A DNA stretch of 64,000 bases. Source: Gymnorhina tibicen (lineage: Eukaryota; Chordata; Aves; Passeriformes; Artamidae). A program made the position numbers and the translations under genes. Below, piece after piece: positions 35,801 through 50,800 of this stretch. Below the pieces are notes generated by a model. That model was not told where the DNA came from. It saw only the letters and a list, made by a program, of their open reading frames with translations, and did no database searches. The stretch covers positions 305,409 to 369,408 of the forward strand of contig VXAZ01002107.1 in the NCBI GenBank assembly GCA_013399875.1. The letters are read 5' to 3'. Every line of letters begins with the position of its first letter. Within the stretch, counting starts at the first letter, position 1.

Positions 35801-38800
35801 ATACCCCTGCTTTGTGTTTCGACAAGTCCATCCCAAACTGCGCTGGCCCAGCAGTCAAGACTACCCTGCCAAAGAAGGGATGGGAAACAATCTGGACAGC
35901 ACGAGGAGGGAGCTGCTGCTCTTTCTGCTGCTGGCTGGAGAGTTCAATCATTTCCTGCATGAACCGTAAGCCATCCTCAGCATCCAGGGAACTTGCTGCC
36001 TGCGGAGAAAAGAATCAATAAACAATTTTATCTTAAATGTTTGAGGAACTTGGAGGAAAAGAAACTGAAGTTGTGTTTGCTTGGACCACTGCTACAAAGC
36101 CTTTAACACACAGGGTGGATGCTCACTTCCACTCATTCATCATTTCACAAAAGGTTTAGCACCTGCACCACCCAGGAGACTGAAAATACACAAATATATA
36201 AACCTCATAAAGAAATGGAAGTATCTCACACTGAAAACAGTGTTTTCAGCCAAGATGCTGTTGTCTACATCACTTCAACATGAGCAGCCTCTACCTAATT
36301 TAGTGGAAGATTAGTTAAAAGTGTTGCTGAGGCAAAATATTAACGAGAATCAGCCTGCTAAATATAGCTACATATCCAGCTCATGTGCCTCCTTCCACAG
36401 GGTGGCTGTCCCTCCTGAAGCTCCAGGTGTCAGATATCACTGCTAGGAGGACTTTGCTGAGAGCTCTAAAAAATAAAATCCTTCCAGGTCTTACTTGCAC
36501 TGCGTGCTGTACTAATTGTACTCGTCCGTCTTTCAGATGGATCAAACTGACTCCCATCTTCTTCAGGATCTCCAAGTGCTCAGGATTACTGGCCATGAAG
36601 TCTCTGGCTCTCAACGGTGGTTTTGGTCCACTTCCCAAACTCTCTTCTCTGCCAAAAGATATCAGAGATCAAAGCTTTAAAAACCAGATTATCCTTGAAA
36701 CAGAACTCTAGTGTTATCCCTGCCTTCACAAGACTGGAATTCTTGGTACACTGAGTGCAAGCTACAGTGGAACGCAACTTCTCAATCAAGTTATCTTGTT
36801 TTAAAGTTGTCTATATTACCAATAATTTTATAGTGCAAAACCTCCCCCTCCAGTAACAGAACTGCCATATGCTCTCTCTCATTTGTAAATAGTCTGCATT
36901 ATTGCAAGACTGACCAAACCCAGTTTGCCCCATACAACCCAGATGCAACCCAGTTTTATTAGTGAAATACAAATATAGAAGAGGTGGTCAGAACAAACTT
37001 CCTCAGCCTTAACACTACCCCAAATTCCTCAAAACAGGTGCAGTTATGTGCAGCATAATTTCCTTACTACAGAGAAGACTTTCAGAATTGTTCAGGAGAC
37101 TGCAGAAATTAATCTTACAAATCAGAGAGACATACTTCCTGCAATACTCGAAGTGAGAGTTGCAGCTGAGGTATGCGGCTCATTCAGCTCCTTTTGTTTG
37201 GAAAGACTTCCTAATACCAGCTGGAAACAAACTAGTCTTGCTGAGGATGCCAGAGAAAACCGAAGTGATTTTTCCTGTGACCAGGAATCATCCCTTTGGC
37301 TATCCATCCAAAAAGGACTGTCAGCTCCAGCACACCTCCTGCTTCTCCTTCCCTGCACAGCAGACCCTGTTCCACTCAGTCCTGTGCTAACAAAAAGAGA
37401 GGAGGTATCCATCTTACGCTCTGGAAATGCCCCGGGGACAGCTCTTATCCACCACATTCTTCAGAGGCTCACGAATGCTTTGGGCAAACATGGGGTCATT
37501 TGGGAAAAGGATCTGGGTGTTCGGACAGGTCCAGTCAAAGTTGCTGTCATCCAGCTCTGTGTACTCTGTGCTCTAAAATGAAAGATACAGAGTAAAAAAA
37601 TGCAGGTTATATTTTTACATGGAGAACATCAACAGATAAGCCTAACTTAAGTAATCTGTGTACTGGAGACATGCAGCAGCCAAGTGCAATAGAGGGAAGC
37701 CAGTGCACTGCAACCCCTTGGACAGATGAATGCAACACCCATTCTAATTTGTAATTTACTACATTTGTATACAGTTTCTAGATTTTTTTTGCAGAAACAG
37801 CTAATCGTCTGCTGGCAGACAGTACTTCTCAAGCCTGCTCATGACAAAGCCAGTGCCCTGTATTTTATGTGCTGGACAAGTAAAGGGAGTAGTTCTGGTT
37901 TCACCTGATGCTGGCTTTACAGCGAGTGACCAGATGCAGGCTTTAGTCATTCTTACTAAAGATGTCACATCTTTTCATGTGAACAAAAGATTCTCCTCCT
38001 CAGGAGCCACACAGACTTGCAAGTCCAGATGAGCAAGAATGTATTTCTATATAGTTCAAACAATTTCTATTTTCAGGAAAGATGGCAGAGTGAACATCTG
38101 CAGAAATTGCTGGTTTGTAACATGTGAAACCAAGTGGAACATGTCTGGTGGTTTGGAGCCACATTTAGCCTGTCCTTAGCTTAGCAAATAACTGGTTATA
38201 GATAACCAGCAAGCTCATTTTGTAACCCATAAAAATTAATGTAGTATTCCTGAAAAGACTCACCCCTCCTGTTTGCAACATATTGGCTAATGAAAAATCA
38301 AGTATTTAAAGGCTCCCTAAAACCCAAGACCTAAAGGGCTGCTATTAAGACATGACCTTTCCTGTTTATGACAGCAAATACAAACAGAACGTTGTGTTGA
38401 TAGTACCAAGTATCTCTCTCACAGTCTGTTTTAATAGCACTGTATTTATGTTAAAAATTATTTACACATTCCATCTGTTCAGATAAAATTCCACAAAAGA
38501 GGAACACCCGATGTCACAGCCTTTCAGCCACCTGACACCATTCTCAATGGGTTTTTCTTACTTGGATTACGCCCATTTGCAGCTTTGACTCAAAGAGCTT
38601 AAAAAACTGCATTTGAGCAATTTATTCCATCCTCCCTATTGGTCTTTCATCAACATTTGCAGTTCTCAAGAGAACGACCCAAGTAAGGCCAACATTTAAC
38701 ACAGCACCAGCTGTGGGAACCCTGCCCATCAAATTCTTATATTGGGAACAAAAGTTACATAAAAGGCTCCTTCAGACCCTTCAGAAAACTTCCTACTTAG

Positions 38801-41800
38801 TTCAAAAAACAGCCTCTTTTTCCAAAACTCAAAGAAAAAAGATAAATTCTCAGGGACAGAACATTTCGGAGACAGTGTGGGATCTCCACCATGAAGGAAC
38901 ATTTACCACCAAACCCATGACCCATTAAAACATAACCAGCGTTCGACATTAAGATCAAATAATTAAAAATTTGTCACTGCTTAATGCTAAAGTCCATCGA
39001 ACAGGGTGAGTTTTCCAGGATACATGGCTTGACACACAATATAAGCCTTTTCTTCTGATCCAGGCATTATTGTAAAACTCTTAGAAAATGGTAAAAATAT
39101 AGGCACAAATAAGGGAATTTGTGTCCTTGATGTCTCAGACACCATTTTCTCTTTCTCTTCTTCCTTTTTCTTATTGCCTTACAGACAAATGATGTCACCT
39201 TATTGACCACAAAATCAAAAAATGCGAGGATTTATGATGCTTCATGGCAGAGCTGTATTACTCCAGGTTATTTTGGAAGGTTAACTAATTTATAAACTCC
39301 TAAGTGTTCTCACATTTACACAATAGGTGCCTACTGCACGGACTAAAGTGATTAAACATCCCAAATCTGTCCGCAGCTGTATCTTGTCAAATTAACTCCA
39401 CAGCTGTTTCAAAAAACCTCTCAAAATCTGTTCATGTGCTAAAACAAATAAGAAAAACTTAGGTTTCAGAAAAAATAATAAAAAATAAAGATGGGGACAA
39501 AAATATCCTACTGCGTTCTCTTCCAATTTATACAGAAGTGGGGAATGATTTTCTTTTTAAATCTTGCTAATAATTCATGTCTTTTTTCTCAAGGTTCAGC
39601 AGTGCAGAATCCAGTCATTATTCCTACTCTTGTGACTGGCACTGTTAATATGATGAAGTAGTGCCTATTAAACAACGTGTTCAAACTGGTGCACTTCCTC
39701 CAACTGTGATCTTTCCTGATTTTATTTCCATTTCCCCGCAAAAAGAGGAAGTGTACCACAGAAACTGATTTAGACTGGAGCTGTTACATACTGTATTTTT
39801 TTTAGAGATGGTTTGGTTTGTAGTGGAGAGCCAGAGTGGCAACAGATGAGCTTCTGTAGTGAAGATATAATCTTCAATATCGAAAATCATGTCCTCCTTA
39901 TCAGCAAACAGCAGGTACAGATATTTAAACATCTCGGCCAGGAAGAACGAGTCCATTCTGTGGAGAAAAACGGGATGTCCTTTAGGGAGATCTCCTCATT
40001 TCTAGAACATCAGTAAAATAAATATTCCTATTGCTCCATCTCTGAAGACTTCATGACTATTACTGCTGGACATAATTCCATTAGCATTCCTTCCACTTGG
40101 AAGAAGCTGTGTTTGGAGGGAAATGATTCAGCACATTCAGTGCAAAACAGCATTACAGAAAAAAAAACAAATAAACCTCCTGACAAACTTACAGATTTGA
40201 AGTATCTTTTGTTTGAAAGTAATTCATCTATTGCTCTGAGACAAATGAAAGGTTATTAAACTAAAAATATTCTTATGGAGCACACTATAACACTACTGAA
40301 ACAGTTTATAGACTGTTTCAATGCATTTACAATTCAATACAATTATAAACAGGTAATTTAAGACTTGGATATCAGACTGAAGACAGTTCCTCAAGTATCA
40401 CTTAATTCAATTACATAAACAGGGCAATTTGGTTTTTCCTGTATTTTTATGTTTAAAAAAATAATTGTGCAAACTTTACCTGTCTTCATGGCTTCCTGTA
40501 CGAACATCCTTCATTGCAGCAAACCCACAGGGAACTCTGGCATACTTGTTCAAGTTTTCAATGAGGGTTTTTCCTACTTCTAGGTAGTAAGGGTCTCCTG
40601 TAGCCTATGAAATAAAACCGAACCATTTTTGATAGCCATTACATCTTCTTTATATCCAAACTGGCTCCAGTGGGTACGTTAGGCTGGAGATATGCTACTC
40701 AATTCTATATTGAAATAAAACAGCGACAAAATTTTAGGTGCTAGAAAAAGTGCTCACAGGTCAGAGGAATGAATGTGACTGTACCTTATACAAGAAGTAG
40801 GTGCTTTCAGCAAATTCAGGCCTCAGAGGATGCTGAGCCCAGTGAACTCTGAAGTCTGTTGTGAATGCCTGAGGATGAAAGAGAACAGACAAAAATAAAT
40901 GTAGGAATGCAACCCAAACTCCGGTTTATTTGAATTCTATGTTAACTATGTAACATAATAATTCTATGTGTTCTGTGTGTAATTCTATGTGTTAACTATT
41001 CTATGTATAACCAGCCTAGCTTTGATAAATACCATTTTTGCAAACGTACCTACCACCTGACACCTCCAGTGCAGTCAAGTGTGTCACTGCACACTGACTG
41101 TTTCTAAATTAATACTACAGGCTACAAGTCAGATATCTAAAAATTTCCTAGTCTATCTATTCACTCAATGTGCACTGGGAAAAGCCACTTCTGTCATGTA
41201 TTCACTATTATTTCATACTAAGGTTTAAACCAAGTCTTTGTTTAAGGGATGGTCTCTTGGCTTCAATAAAACTACCTGACCTTTTAAAGTTTCCTTCATA
41301 AATACAAAACACAAAAAAACCAACCAAAAAAACCCATAAAGAGCCAAATCACACCATTTTAAAAGGACTCAAAAAAAAATCATTCCAGTGTTTAGCATTC
41401 TTTGCTCTCAATAACCACACTAGGTGAATGTGATGTTAATTAAAATGTTCTCTAACAAAAATAAGCTTACACCAGAGGAAAGTCAAAATTAAACCTGGAG
41501 TCAGAAGCTTTCAAATATAATCTGGGTCATCAGAGATTAAAGACACACACTTCAGCAGGTAAACAAGCTTTTCTGTGCACAATGGACTTGCTCAAAGACT
41601 TGCAGCATCTGCACTAAGTTTGTGTGCTGACTTTCAAGGACATTATACAAAATTTCAGAACATTCTCTCAGTCAATTCAGCCTTTAGGTTCCTTCCCGGG
41701 GTTAATAAAGACGACTGTGATCTTTAGTATTAACACTACTATGTCACCAAGCAGCTACTATTACTTGTGATTATACAAGTTTTGCACACTGAAATGAGTC

Positions 41801-44800
41801 AAGGTCAGTTCTGAAAGACTGAAATACGAAGTCTAAGCAATTGTTAATAGCAGCAGCTTCCTGCTGTTGTGTTAATAAGAGCATAACTGAAGGAAAAATA
41901 TTTCATATCCCAAACACAGCTGTCAGACATGCAGAACTACAAATCACATAAGAATGCTGTGGAAATGAGCCTTTGATTTGAATAATACATATACCTACTG
42001 GTTTTTCAAATGGGCATCTGAGACTGCTCAAATTGAGGTAAGAATCAGTTTACACAATCAAAGAACTACTACCTTACCTCTGGAAGAAAGTTATGCTTTT
42101 TTATAACCTGATACAGCATCTCATGTGTTTCAATAGCAGGTCTAATATCACCCTTCAACACCTAAAATTAGAAAATAAAATTAACACTAATTCACCAAGC
42201 ATAGGAATAATACTCAAAAGTTACGAACACTCACGATGTGTTCATGTAAAGCTACAGAGCAGTCACTACATACTGTAATTATTACTCCCTATCAGTCTAA
42301 GTCACAGATACTCCTTAAGAGTTTTTTTAAGCAAAACCAGTGAACTCATTAAAATTATTGCATGTGTAGAACAAGGACCTCTGACATTTGAAGAGAACTG
42401 GGGTGAAAATGTGATTTAGTTTGTCTTAAAGATGTCAGTGGCACACAAACTAGAAAATCTGTCACTAGACTAGTAAAAAGGCAGCTTAATTGGAGTATTT
42501 TCATGACTTAGGAGTGAAGGGAGCAAATTACATGGACATGCCTTTCCTGATACTCAACACAGCCAGAAAAGCACATTAACTTGCATCATAGCATTGAAGT
42601 GACTGGAAGAGTGAGTACAGAAATCATAGATACCCAGAATGGCTTGGGTTGGAAGGGACCTTAAAGCCCATCCAGTGCCACCCCCTGCCACGGTCAGGGA
42701 CACCTTCCACTAGCCCAGGTTGCTCCAAGCCCCGTCCAACCCGGCCTTGGACACTTCCAGGGATGTTCCCTCAGTATTTCTGAAAATCAAATTACTAACC
42801 TTGACTTGAAAATCATATACCCAACCCATTTAATCATTTCCTTGTTATTAAAATCATCTGTACATGGGTTTTACACCTTACCTGCAACCCAGGGAAGAAA
42901 GCGAGCAGAGAATCCATCCAGGTCCGAGCATTTAGCATTGGTTTATGAATGTGAACATCAAGGAGAAGAGGTGGCTGGCTGATGTATCTCATTATGGCAT
43001 CGTAGTGCTGCAAAACATCAAGAAAAGCAGGAGTTTGTGTATCAGTTTATTCCCCAAAAGAGAGATGGATCGCCAGACTGGCATTTTATTTGAATGGAAA
43101 AGCCAGTACTACACACCCAATCATTACTACATTTGGCAGTGCCACTAATCTCTAGTTTTGCAAACTAAAACCAAGTGTAGTAAACACTGAAAAGCTCCAC
43201 AGTATTACACTTGCAAAACTTGCCACATTTCCAAGGAATACACATACACAAAAGTATATCCAGCAGCCATGCGATACACCAGGAACTATCAAGTTAAGGC
43301 ACATTTGTTTTGGCTGAATTTTCAAGCACACTCTTAAAGAAAGCTGAAATTGCTTTCTCTGAACAACAGAATTCCAAAGCACATGGATCTCAGGAGGAAA
43401 AGGAGGTTAAAAAACCCAAACAAAGCAGCTGGACTGGATGGCTCAGAAGAACTTTAAAACCCCTTAGGTCACTTGCCACATTGCTGACTTCCAATCCTAA
43501 ACTTTCTTTTCAGAAGGTGCAATCCTGAGCACATGAGCCAAACTGACAGGAAACACTTAACAGAGGCAGCGCAAGGAAAATGTAACACTGGGGGCTGCCC
43601 CTTAGGAGCATGAAATCATCATTACACCTGAAGTGTTACAACAGGCCTTTAACTATGGAATTACTCCACTTCTAATAAAAGATCACGCTATATGATATAA
43701 AATCATTTTATGATCTAAAATGCTTTTAAAAGATATTGCTATTTTCAAAATAATGCTTTCACGAAAGAATTATGATGCTGACAAAGTTGCTCAGTAATTT
43801 ATGAATTTAAAAAAATCTAAGCGTGGTTTTCAGCTTGTGTACTTAAATGTAACCTGGGCCTGAGGATCTGCAGTGCAAAGCAAAATTCACACTTTTGATT
43901 TTTTTGTTGCTCGACAGGATGAAATTGTACAATGGCTTGGAACAAGAGGCCCTTACAGAAGGGCCTTTATTGTAAAATTCTTTTACAGAAACATTTGCAG
44001 TATTACACTCTCCCAGGTGATCTGGAAATACAGCTTCTCCCATACTGGGAACATGGAGAAAGGCCTAGAAGGTTCTGATTTTTACTGGATAGGGTTAAAA
44101 TAACTGCTCAGGTGACAGCTAATCATCCAAGATTAGCAAAAACTCTCAGTAAAAAGAGCTGGCACTAAACACCACAGAAGTCATAGAAATTCTGCTGAAG
44201 CTCTTCTCAGGCTAACATCTGACAACAAAATTACTCTGAAATTTGTATTGCAGAAGGCACAAACCTGAGCAAGGTGTTAACTTACCGTGTTAAATCTTTC
44301 CAGGAAACTGTCATCTCCCAGCAAGACATAGGCTTTTAATAAATATTCATAGTATGAATCTATTCCTGCTCCAACTCCACTATCTAGGAACAAGAGAAAA
44401 TAAAAAGGTGGGTTTAGTTTAAGTAGTGATATGGGTATCTTCTGTATATTCCCACTTTGATTTTAAAGACTCTTCCAGTGACAGGAAAAGCCTCCTTTCA
44501 CTGGAATGAGGGCTCAGATGGAAGCAGAGACACAATATTGTGTGTCTATGCCAAACGCTTAGTGCACATATTAATATGGACAGACATGCATCGAAGGCAC
44601 TTATTTCACTTTTCTCACAGGACATCACTTCTCCCATCCTATTTATATTTTTGCTAAGTATTTATAACAAAGTCTCTGAAAATTCACCCCAAGGCATTTC
44701 ACTCTCAGTGTTAAAGAGGATCAGGGAACACTTTGCCTTGAATAAAACCAGTTTCTCTACCAGATGGGTTTGCCCTCTCAGAGCAGAGCCAGGCTGTGGG

Positions 44801-47800
44801 GCAGCAGGTTTCTCCACTGCCTATCCCATTAATATTTTAAACAGTCCAGGTAAGTGTGCTGGGGGTGTGTGAGATTTCCCCTGCCCCAGAGCGCCCGTGG
44901 CCCCTGCCTGTGGGCCCACCTTTGCGGACCCAGTCTCCAGTGTGGATGTTAATGGTGACCCCCACTAAGTTGCTGCTGCGCTGCCTCTTCTCCCAGATAA
45001 AATCCAGCGCCTTCCGGGCATACTCCTGCAACAACAACAACAACAGGGAATTAGGGAAACAGACACTAAACTGTCATTCTTTTGGCTAGTTCAGTTAAGA
45101 TGCTAGGAAAGGAATAGGATGTTTCATGTCATTTCAGAACTCCTTCTAATCTTCAGAATAATTATCTTGTTTACTTTTGTATTACTCTAACTACTTCCAA
45201 CCAAAATTATTTCCTGTGATTTAAGAAATTATTTTTTAAAAAAAATCAAACCTTAGAAGAAAGCCCACAAACACTACAAATCTGAACATATACAACTGTT
45301 TTTGTGCAACACAGCTAAGACATCAATTTAATGAACTCAGAACTGTTTTTCCAAAATTACAGAAATGTAACAGAACGCTAAAGGCCTAAGCCAAAAAATA
45401 AGGCATCATGGAAAGCAAACCTCAAATATAGACGTTCCTGTGAATCTGCTTAAAGCTGCAAACTCAAGGATCAAGGTACCAGCACAAGCTGTACAGGTAT
45501 CAGTTTCTGTTCCTGTTCGTGCTTCTGGATGTCTTACACCAAATTTTAAATTAACCTAGAGAGAAACAGAGATTATCATCTTTATTTTTCCTGGCTGAAA
45601 GAATTTACACTCCTGTGATTGTATAGCAAGTATATAATCTATGCTCCTTCTAAAGACAAGAAAAAACAGATCCCTTTGATTTTGCTCTGCCAACTTAGAC
45701 ATGCACAGAGAAGTATCCACAAATATCCAGAATCTCAACCCTCCCAAACACGGACCTGTTGCCTGGTCCACTAGACATCTGAAGAGAATACACTCTAAAA
45801 ATCTAATTCTAGCAATTTTTTTAGCAATAAATCAGGAACTCAGAATATCACAAGTGCTCCTGGAAATTTAGTTCTGTAAGTATCTCACTACTCCTGGCTC
45901 CTGAGAGTACCTGCAATTTATCACCTTCTGATTTTCTGTCCACTTAATAAATACAAAAATGATTCTGGAAACAGATATAAAACCAAACCAACAGAAGTCT
46001 TGATTACAACTGTAATCCTGCATTACAGAAACAGAACTTACTCTTGGATAAGGGAGACCACTAGTGGTGTTAAAAGCAGGTAAAAGCTTGTAGCCCAGTT
46101 CCTTTGCCATGTGCAGGAGTTCACCATTGTACCACTGCATATATTCACCTTTTTCTTTCAGCATAATTGCCACTGAGTGCCCGCCTAGGAGACCTCTAAA
46201 CACAAGAGAAATTATCCACATCTCAAAATTCATGTTCATCCGAACAGCAAGGACAACTCTCTACAATTTAGATGACGTGCACATAACTGTGGCCCTAGTT
46301 TTTAGACTGCTGATGCAATTCCCATTATAATCAAGCTTAGCTACCAGCATTTTGGAAGCAATTCTTCTTGTTTATCATTGGAATCATTTACTCATCAATA
46401 TTAGACAGGAATAGCAACCAAGACCTCTAAAATGGCATACAGTAACTTAAAATTACATGCTCTGATCCTGCATTGAGCCCCAGAGGTCTCTTCCAAGCTG
46501 AAGTAATCTGTGATCCCAAGTACCAAAATCTGGTAAATCAAGTATTGAACAGAAGCATTTGCAAGCCTGTTTCTGTTAAGCAAACCCACGGCTCCCTCAG
46601 CATGCACACGGGGTTCTTAATCAGCAAAGCTGTGCCTGCAGCAGTGAGATGGGGGGCAGCTTGATCCACTACCACTGCAGCAAGTCCTGCCTTGCATTTT
46701 AAAACTGCTCTTGGGCGAACTGACAAAGGCACAACTGTTTCAAACAGGTGGAACAGCGCAGAAAGGTGTCTTAAAGACACTGACTAAAATCCACATTTTT
46801 AGGAGTTTTGAAAACAAAAGTTACTCACCCAAGGACTCTTATGTTGGTTTCAAAGACAGACACAACTATGTCATTATCTAAATTAACATCCTTTATTACT
46901 TTTTTTACAGCCTCTTCAAACTCTTTGGTTTTATTTAACACCTGGAATACAACAGTGAGCAGGTGTTCAGTTCCAATATAGCTAATGCAGTCACAGTGTA
47001 CAGGATATTTCAGTGCACACACAGTCACCCACGAAATACGTACATACAATTAAAACCAAAAATACCTCAGTGGTTATTAAGAGGTGCCCACCACTAAATG
47101 AGCCTCTTGCTTAAGACTGTAAGGAAAAGCAAACTCTTTTGTGTTAAATTTGAGCCAAAAAAAGGCAATATTAAAAAGTATCAATGAAATGTGAAGGAAC
47201 TGCTGTACTTTTCTTATTACAACCAACTCCAAACTCCACCCTCACAGCATTTAAAAGTTCCCACGAGCAACAGTCACTTCAAACAGAGCCAGGGATCAGT
47301 GATCATGAAAAAGAAATCTAAAAATAAGTCTGAGCATCAGAAGACAATCTCTTTGTTTTATCAAAGCTTATCAACAGATTAAACTTACCACAAGAGTGTC
47401 CAAGGTATCAATTAAGGTCAGTGAAAACCTATGAAAGAAAATTTAGAAGAGATTTACTATAGATCTGTATGTGTAGGAATTAAGTGATTTTTAATAGTAA
47501 CTGGTACTACAGAAGAAACTAAATTCTCACAGAACACCAGCTGCAAAATATTAGTTGTACTCAACATGTTTAATATCAAAATCTCCTTCTAAGTTTCTTC
47601 CCTTTGCTAGTGACCAGAATAGGAGCTGACAAAGAAGATTACAAATACATTTATTTACTGCAAAGCTTTCTAACTTCTGGTAAGCAAATTTAATTTTTAT
47701 TCTTCGTCTCCAATCAAGTCTATTAAGGAACCCAGCAAAAAAGTTTAAGTCTTTTTCCAGCTTCTGTTTTACTTGTTTTTTTCAAAAAAAAGGAAAAATA

Positions 47801-50800
47801 TTGAGATCAAAAGCCATTCCAAGCTAAATTTCTCCTACCAGAAACTGTTCCAACACTAGCAAGTGGTAGGCTTAAAATAAAGAACTACTTTATTTACTCT
47901 AAAATAAGGAACTATTTTAACAGTGTCCAAGGCCAGGTTGGACACGGCTTGGAGCAACCTGGGATAGTGGAAGGTGTCCCTGCCCATGGCAGGGGGTGGC
48001 ACGGGATGGGCTTTAGGGTCCCTTCCAAACCAAAACAGGTTGGGATTCTGTGATTATTCTGTGAAAAGAGAGCATCAAGTCAGCTCCACACTGTTTGAAA
48101 CAGGAACATCCCAACGCGGATCAGAGGTTTCCTCCTGGGCTGTTCTAGTGCATCCCAAGCTGAGGGGACCTTTCCCCATCCCAGGAATTTTATCTATAAT
48201 TGTATCTTAGTTATGTCTAATTCCAGCAACTGCTCCTATGCTAAGAAACACCCACAACACAGAATAGAACTTGCATTAAGTGTAACACTTGATTAAGTGT
48301 TAAAACCGAACACTTTGGAACAGTTAAAATTGCTACAAACACCAAGGATTTCAGCAAGTGCCCAATGTTTGAGACCTTGTAGGCAACATGTGACAATCAC
48401 AATTCTAATTAAGTGTTCCTATATTATAATTCTCTTTAATTTGTAAAGACATAAGGGCATTCTGTGAGTGCTGTTTTACATGAGACAGAGATTAACTAAT
48501 GACTATGCGCAACTGCCTAACAAATCCACAGCTCTTTCCATACAAAAGGAGGGAAACTATGCATTTCACAGCTATATAGAAGGCTCCTGAGTTCTCCAGG
48601 GAAACAGAACTGACCCAGCTGCCTCACCCTGTCATTTCGTGATTGCAAAGGCTGGCAGAGAACACAATTGATGAGGCAGCTGGCAAGAAAAAGGGTAAGA
48701 AATTTGCTACATAATAATGTAACTAATTATAAGGTACAGAATAAAGCATGTACACAGAAAAACAATAAATACATACAATAATTTAATGCATTTAAGAGAC
48801 TGAAAGGTATTTTTACTCAAATGCTAGTATGTTACTTTTAAAATAGGTTGTTAAAAAGAATGCATGACCAGGATCCAAAATACATTTTCCTGACACTTTT
48901 CATCTGCTCTATCTTCAGATACCTCCAAGGCAGCAAGACTACATAGAAATTTCTAGACTAAAGAACATTTGTACATAACAAAACATAACCAAAATAACAT
49001 ATTCAATATCCTAGAGACAATTAGGAGTATTTAAGAGAAGGATTTCAGCTTTGATTAACACTATTGTGCTTAGAGACATTAAACAGTAATATTAAAAAAA
49101 AAATCAGCTATTTGTTATTAAAGGATTTGTTCTATAAACTGCACACATTCAAAGGAATCAATTGCAAACGCATTTAGAGTAAGCCAACTTTGCCTTTGAT
49201 TATTCCATTTAATATGGAAAAACAGTCCTTAAATCTACATTTTGCTAGCCAAAGTATCAGCATTTTGTATTATTAGCTCCCTTAAAAGAAAGAATAGAAA
49301 ATATTTCCATGTCTGAAATAATGTTTTCTACTTTGGCAAAGGCCTCAGGCTATCATACACATGATAATCATTTGACTGCTTGTTTTCAGAAAACTTTCTA
49401 CTTAAGAAAAGCATTTAAAATATCACTTATTAGGCGAGCATCATGGATAAGAGTTTATTGTTCTGTTCAGCTGATCATTAACCCTTATATCCTCTACTAC
49501 TAATACCATAAATGTCAGCCCACATTTGGAAGGTTTTCCTATGGAAAATACTTGAAGAATGGTTAAAAAAATTATCTTTGGATCTCATTCACTGGTCAAT
49601 TCCCTTCTTTGGATCTCATTCACTGGTCAATTCCCTTTTTCTGATTAAGGTACAATTTCACATCAGTTAACTTCATAGTAATAAAAATACTTCTTACAAG
49701 TGTAAGTTTCTGGCCATATCAACTGAACAAACAAGTTTTATGGGCTGCCAATTGTACTTCTATTCCTAGATGTTTACAGTGACCGTTTCAGACACTAACT
49801 TTCCCAAGGCATCATCCACATCCCCTCGACTTGGCTCCTGACCCCGCACTCGTCCACGACAAGTTAAAGGCATGAGTTCATCAGCTGGATACGCATGCTC
49901 CTGTTGGGAACAAAACAGGGGAATCAGTTACAGTGCTTACAGCCACTCTTGGGAGCCTGTAAAAGGAATCCTCATCATGCTGTTCTTCAGAAAAACTGCA
50001 TGGCCATCACAGAGCCTTGCAAGTGGGAAGGGACCTCTAGAGTTCATCTTGTCCAAGCCCCTCTGCTCAAGCAGGGCCACCCAGACTCAGCTGCCCACTA
50101 CCACGTCCAGACAACTCCTGAGCATTTTCAAGGAGGGAGACTCCATGGACTCTCTGGGCACCCTGTGCCAGTACCTGGTCAACTCCACAGTGAAAAAGTG
50201 TTTCCTCATGTTCAGAGGGAACCTCCCATGGTTCAGTTTGTGCCCATTTCCTCTGAGCACCGCTGAGAAGAGCCCAGCTCTGTCTTCTTGACAGCTTCCC
50301 TTGTTACATTCCCTGGAGCCTTCCCTTCTCCAGGCTGAACAGCCCCAGCTCTCTCCCTTGTTAAATTCCCTGGAGCCCTCCTTTCTCCAGGTTGAACAGC
50401 CCCAGCTCTCTCCCTTGTTAAATTCCCTGGAGCCCTCTCTTCTCCAGGTCGAACAGCCCCAGCTGTCCCTCCCTTGTTACATTCCCTGGAGCTTTCCCTT
50501 CTCCAGGCTGAACAGCCCCAGCTCTCTCAGCCTTTCCTTACAGGAAAGATGCTCCAGCCTCTCCATCACCTTGATGACTGGTCCTTCACTGGACTCTGCA
50601 CAATGAACTCAGCTGGCTGGGGGTGACAGTCAGTAACAGATAAGAGAACTCAGCAGTTCAAACAAAAAATTGGTGAATTACTATGTAAGGCATAAAAGAT
50701 AACATTCACCAAAAAAACAACTGACACTAATATAACAAATATAACACTGACATCAGTAACAATGAACCTTAAATACATCTAATTCCAACAAACATGAAAT

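Larger units (their letters stand above)
32834..40479 (-). other. EDEM3 introns 13-19
   Basis: Intervening sequence between the 3' exons: 32834-34314, 34501-34889, 35056-35804, 36000-36494, 36649-37417, 37573-39791 and 39958-40479. These introns are AT-rich, show no CR1 copy that I can recognise, and yield no other supported gene. Exons inside this span are listed separately. Confidence 0.8.

Noticed and set aside
50301..50606. Open frame with 19-residue repeats on the + strand
   Set aside because: It is the antisense translation of a CR1 copy with a 57-bp tandem array, inside an EDEM3 intron.
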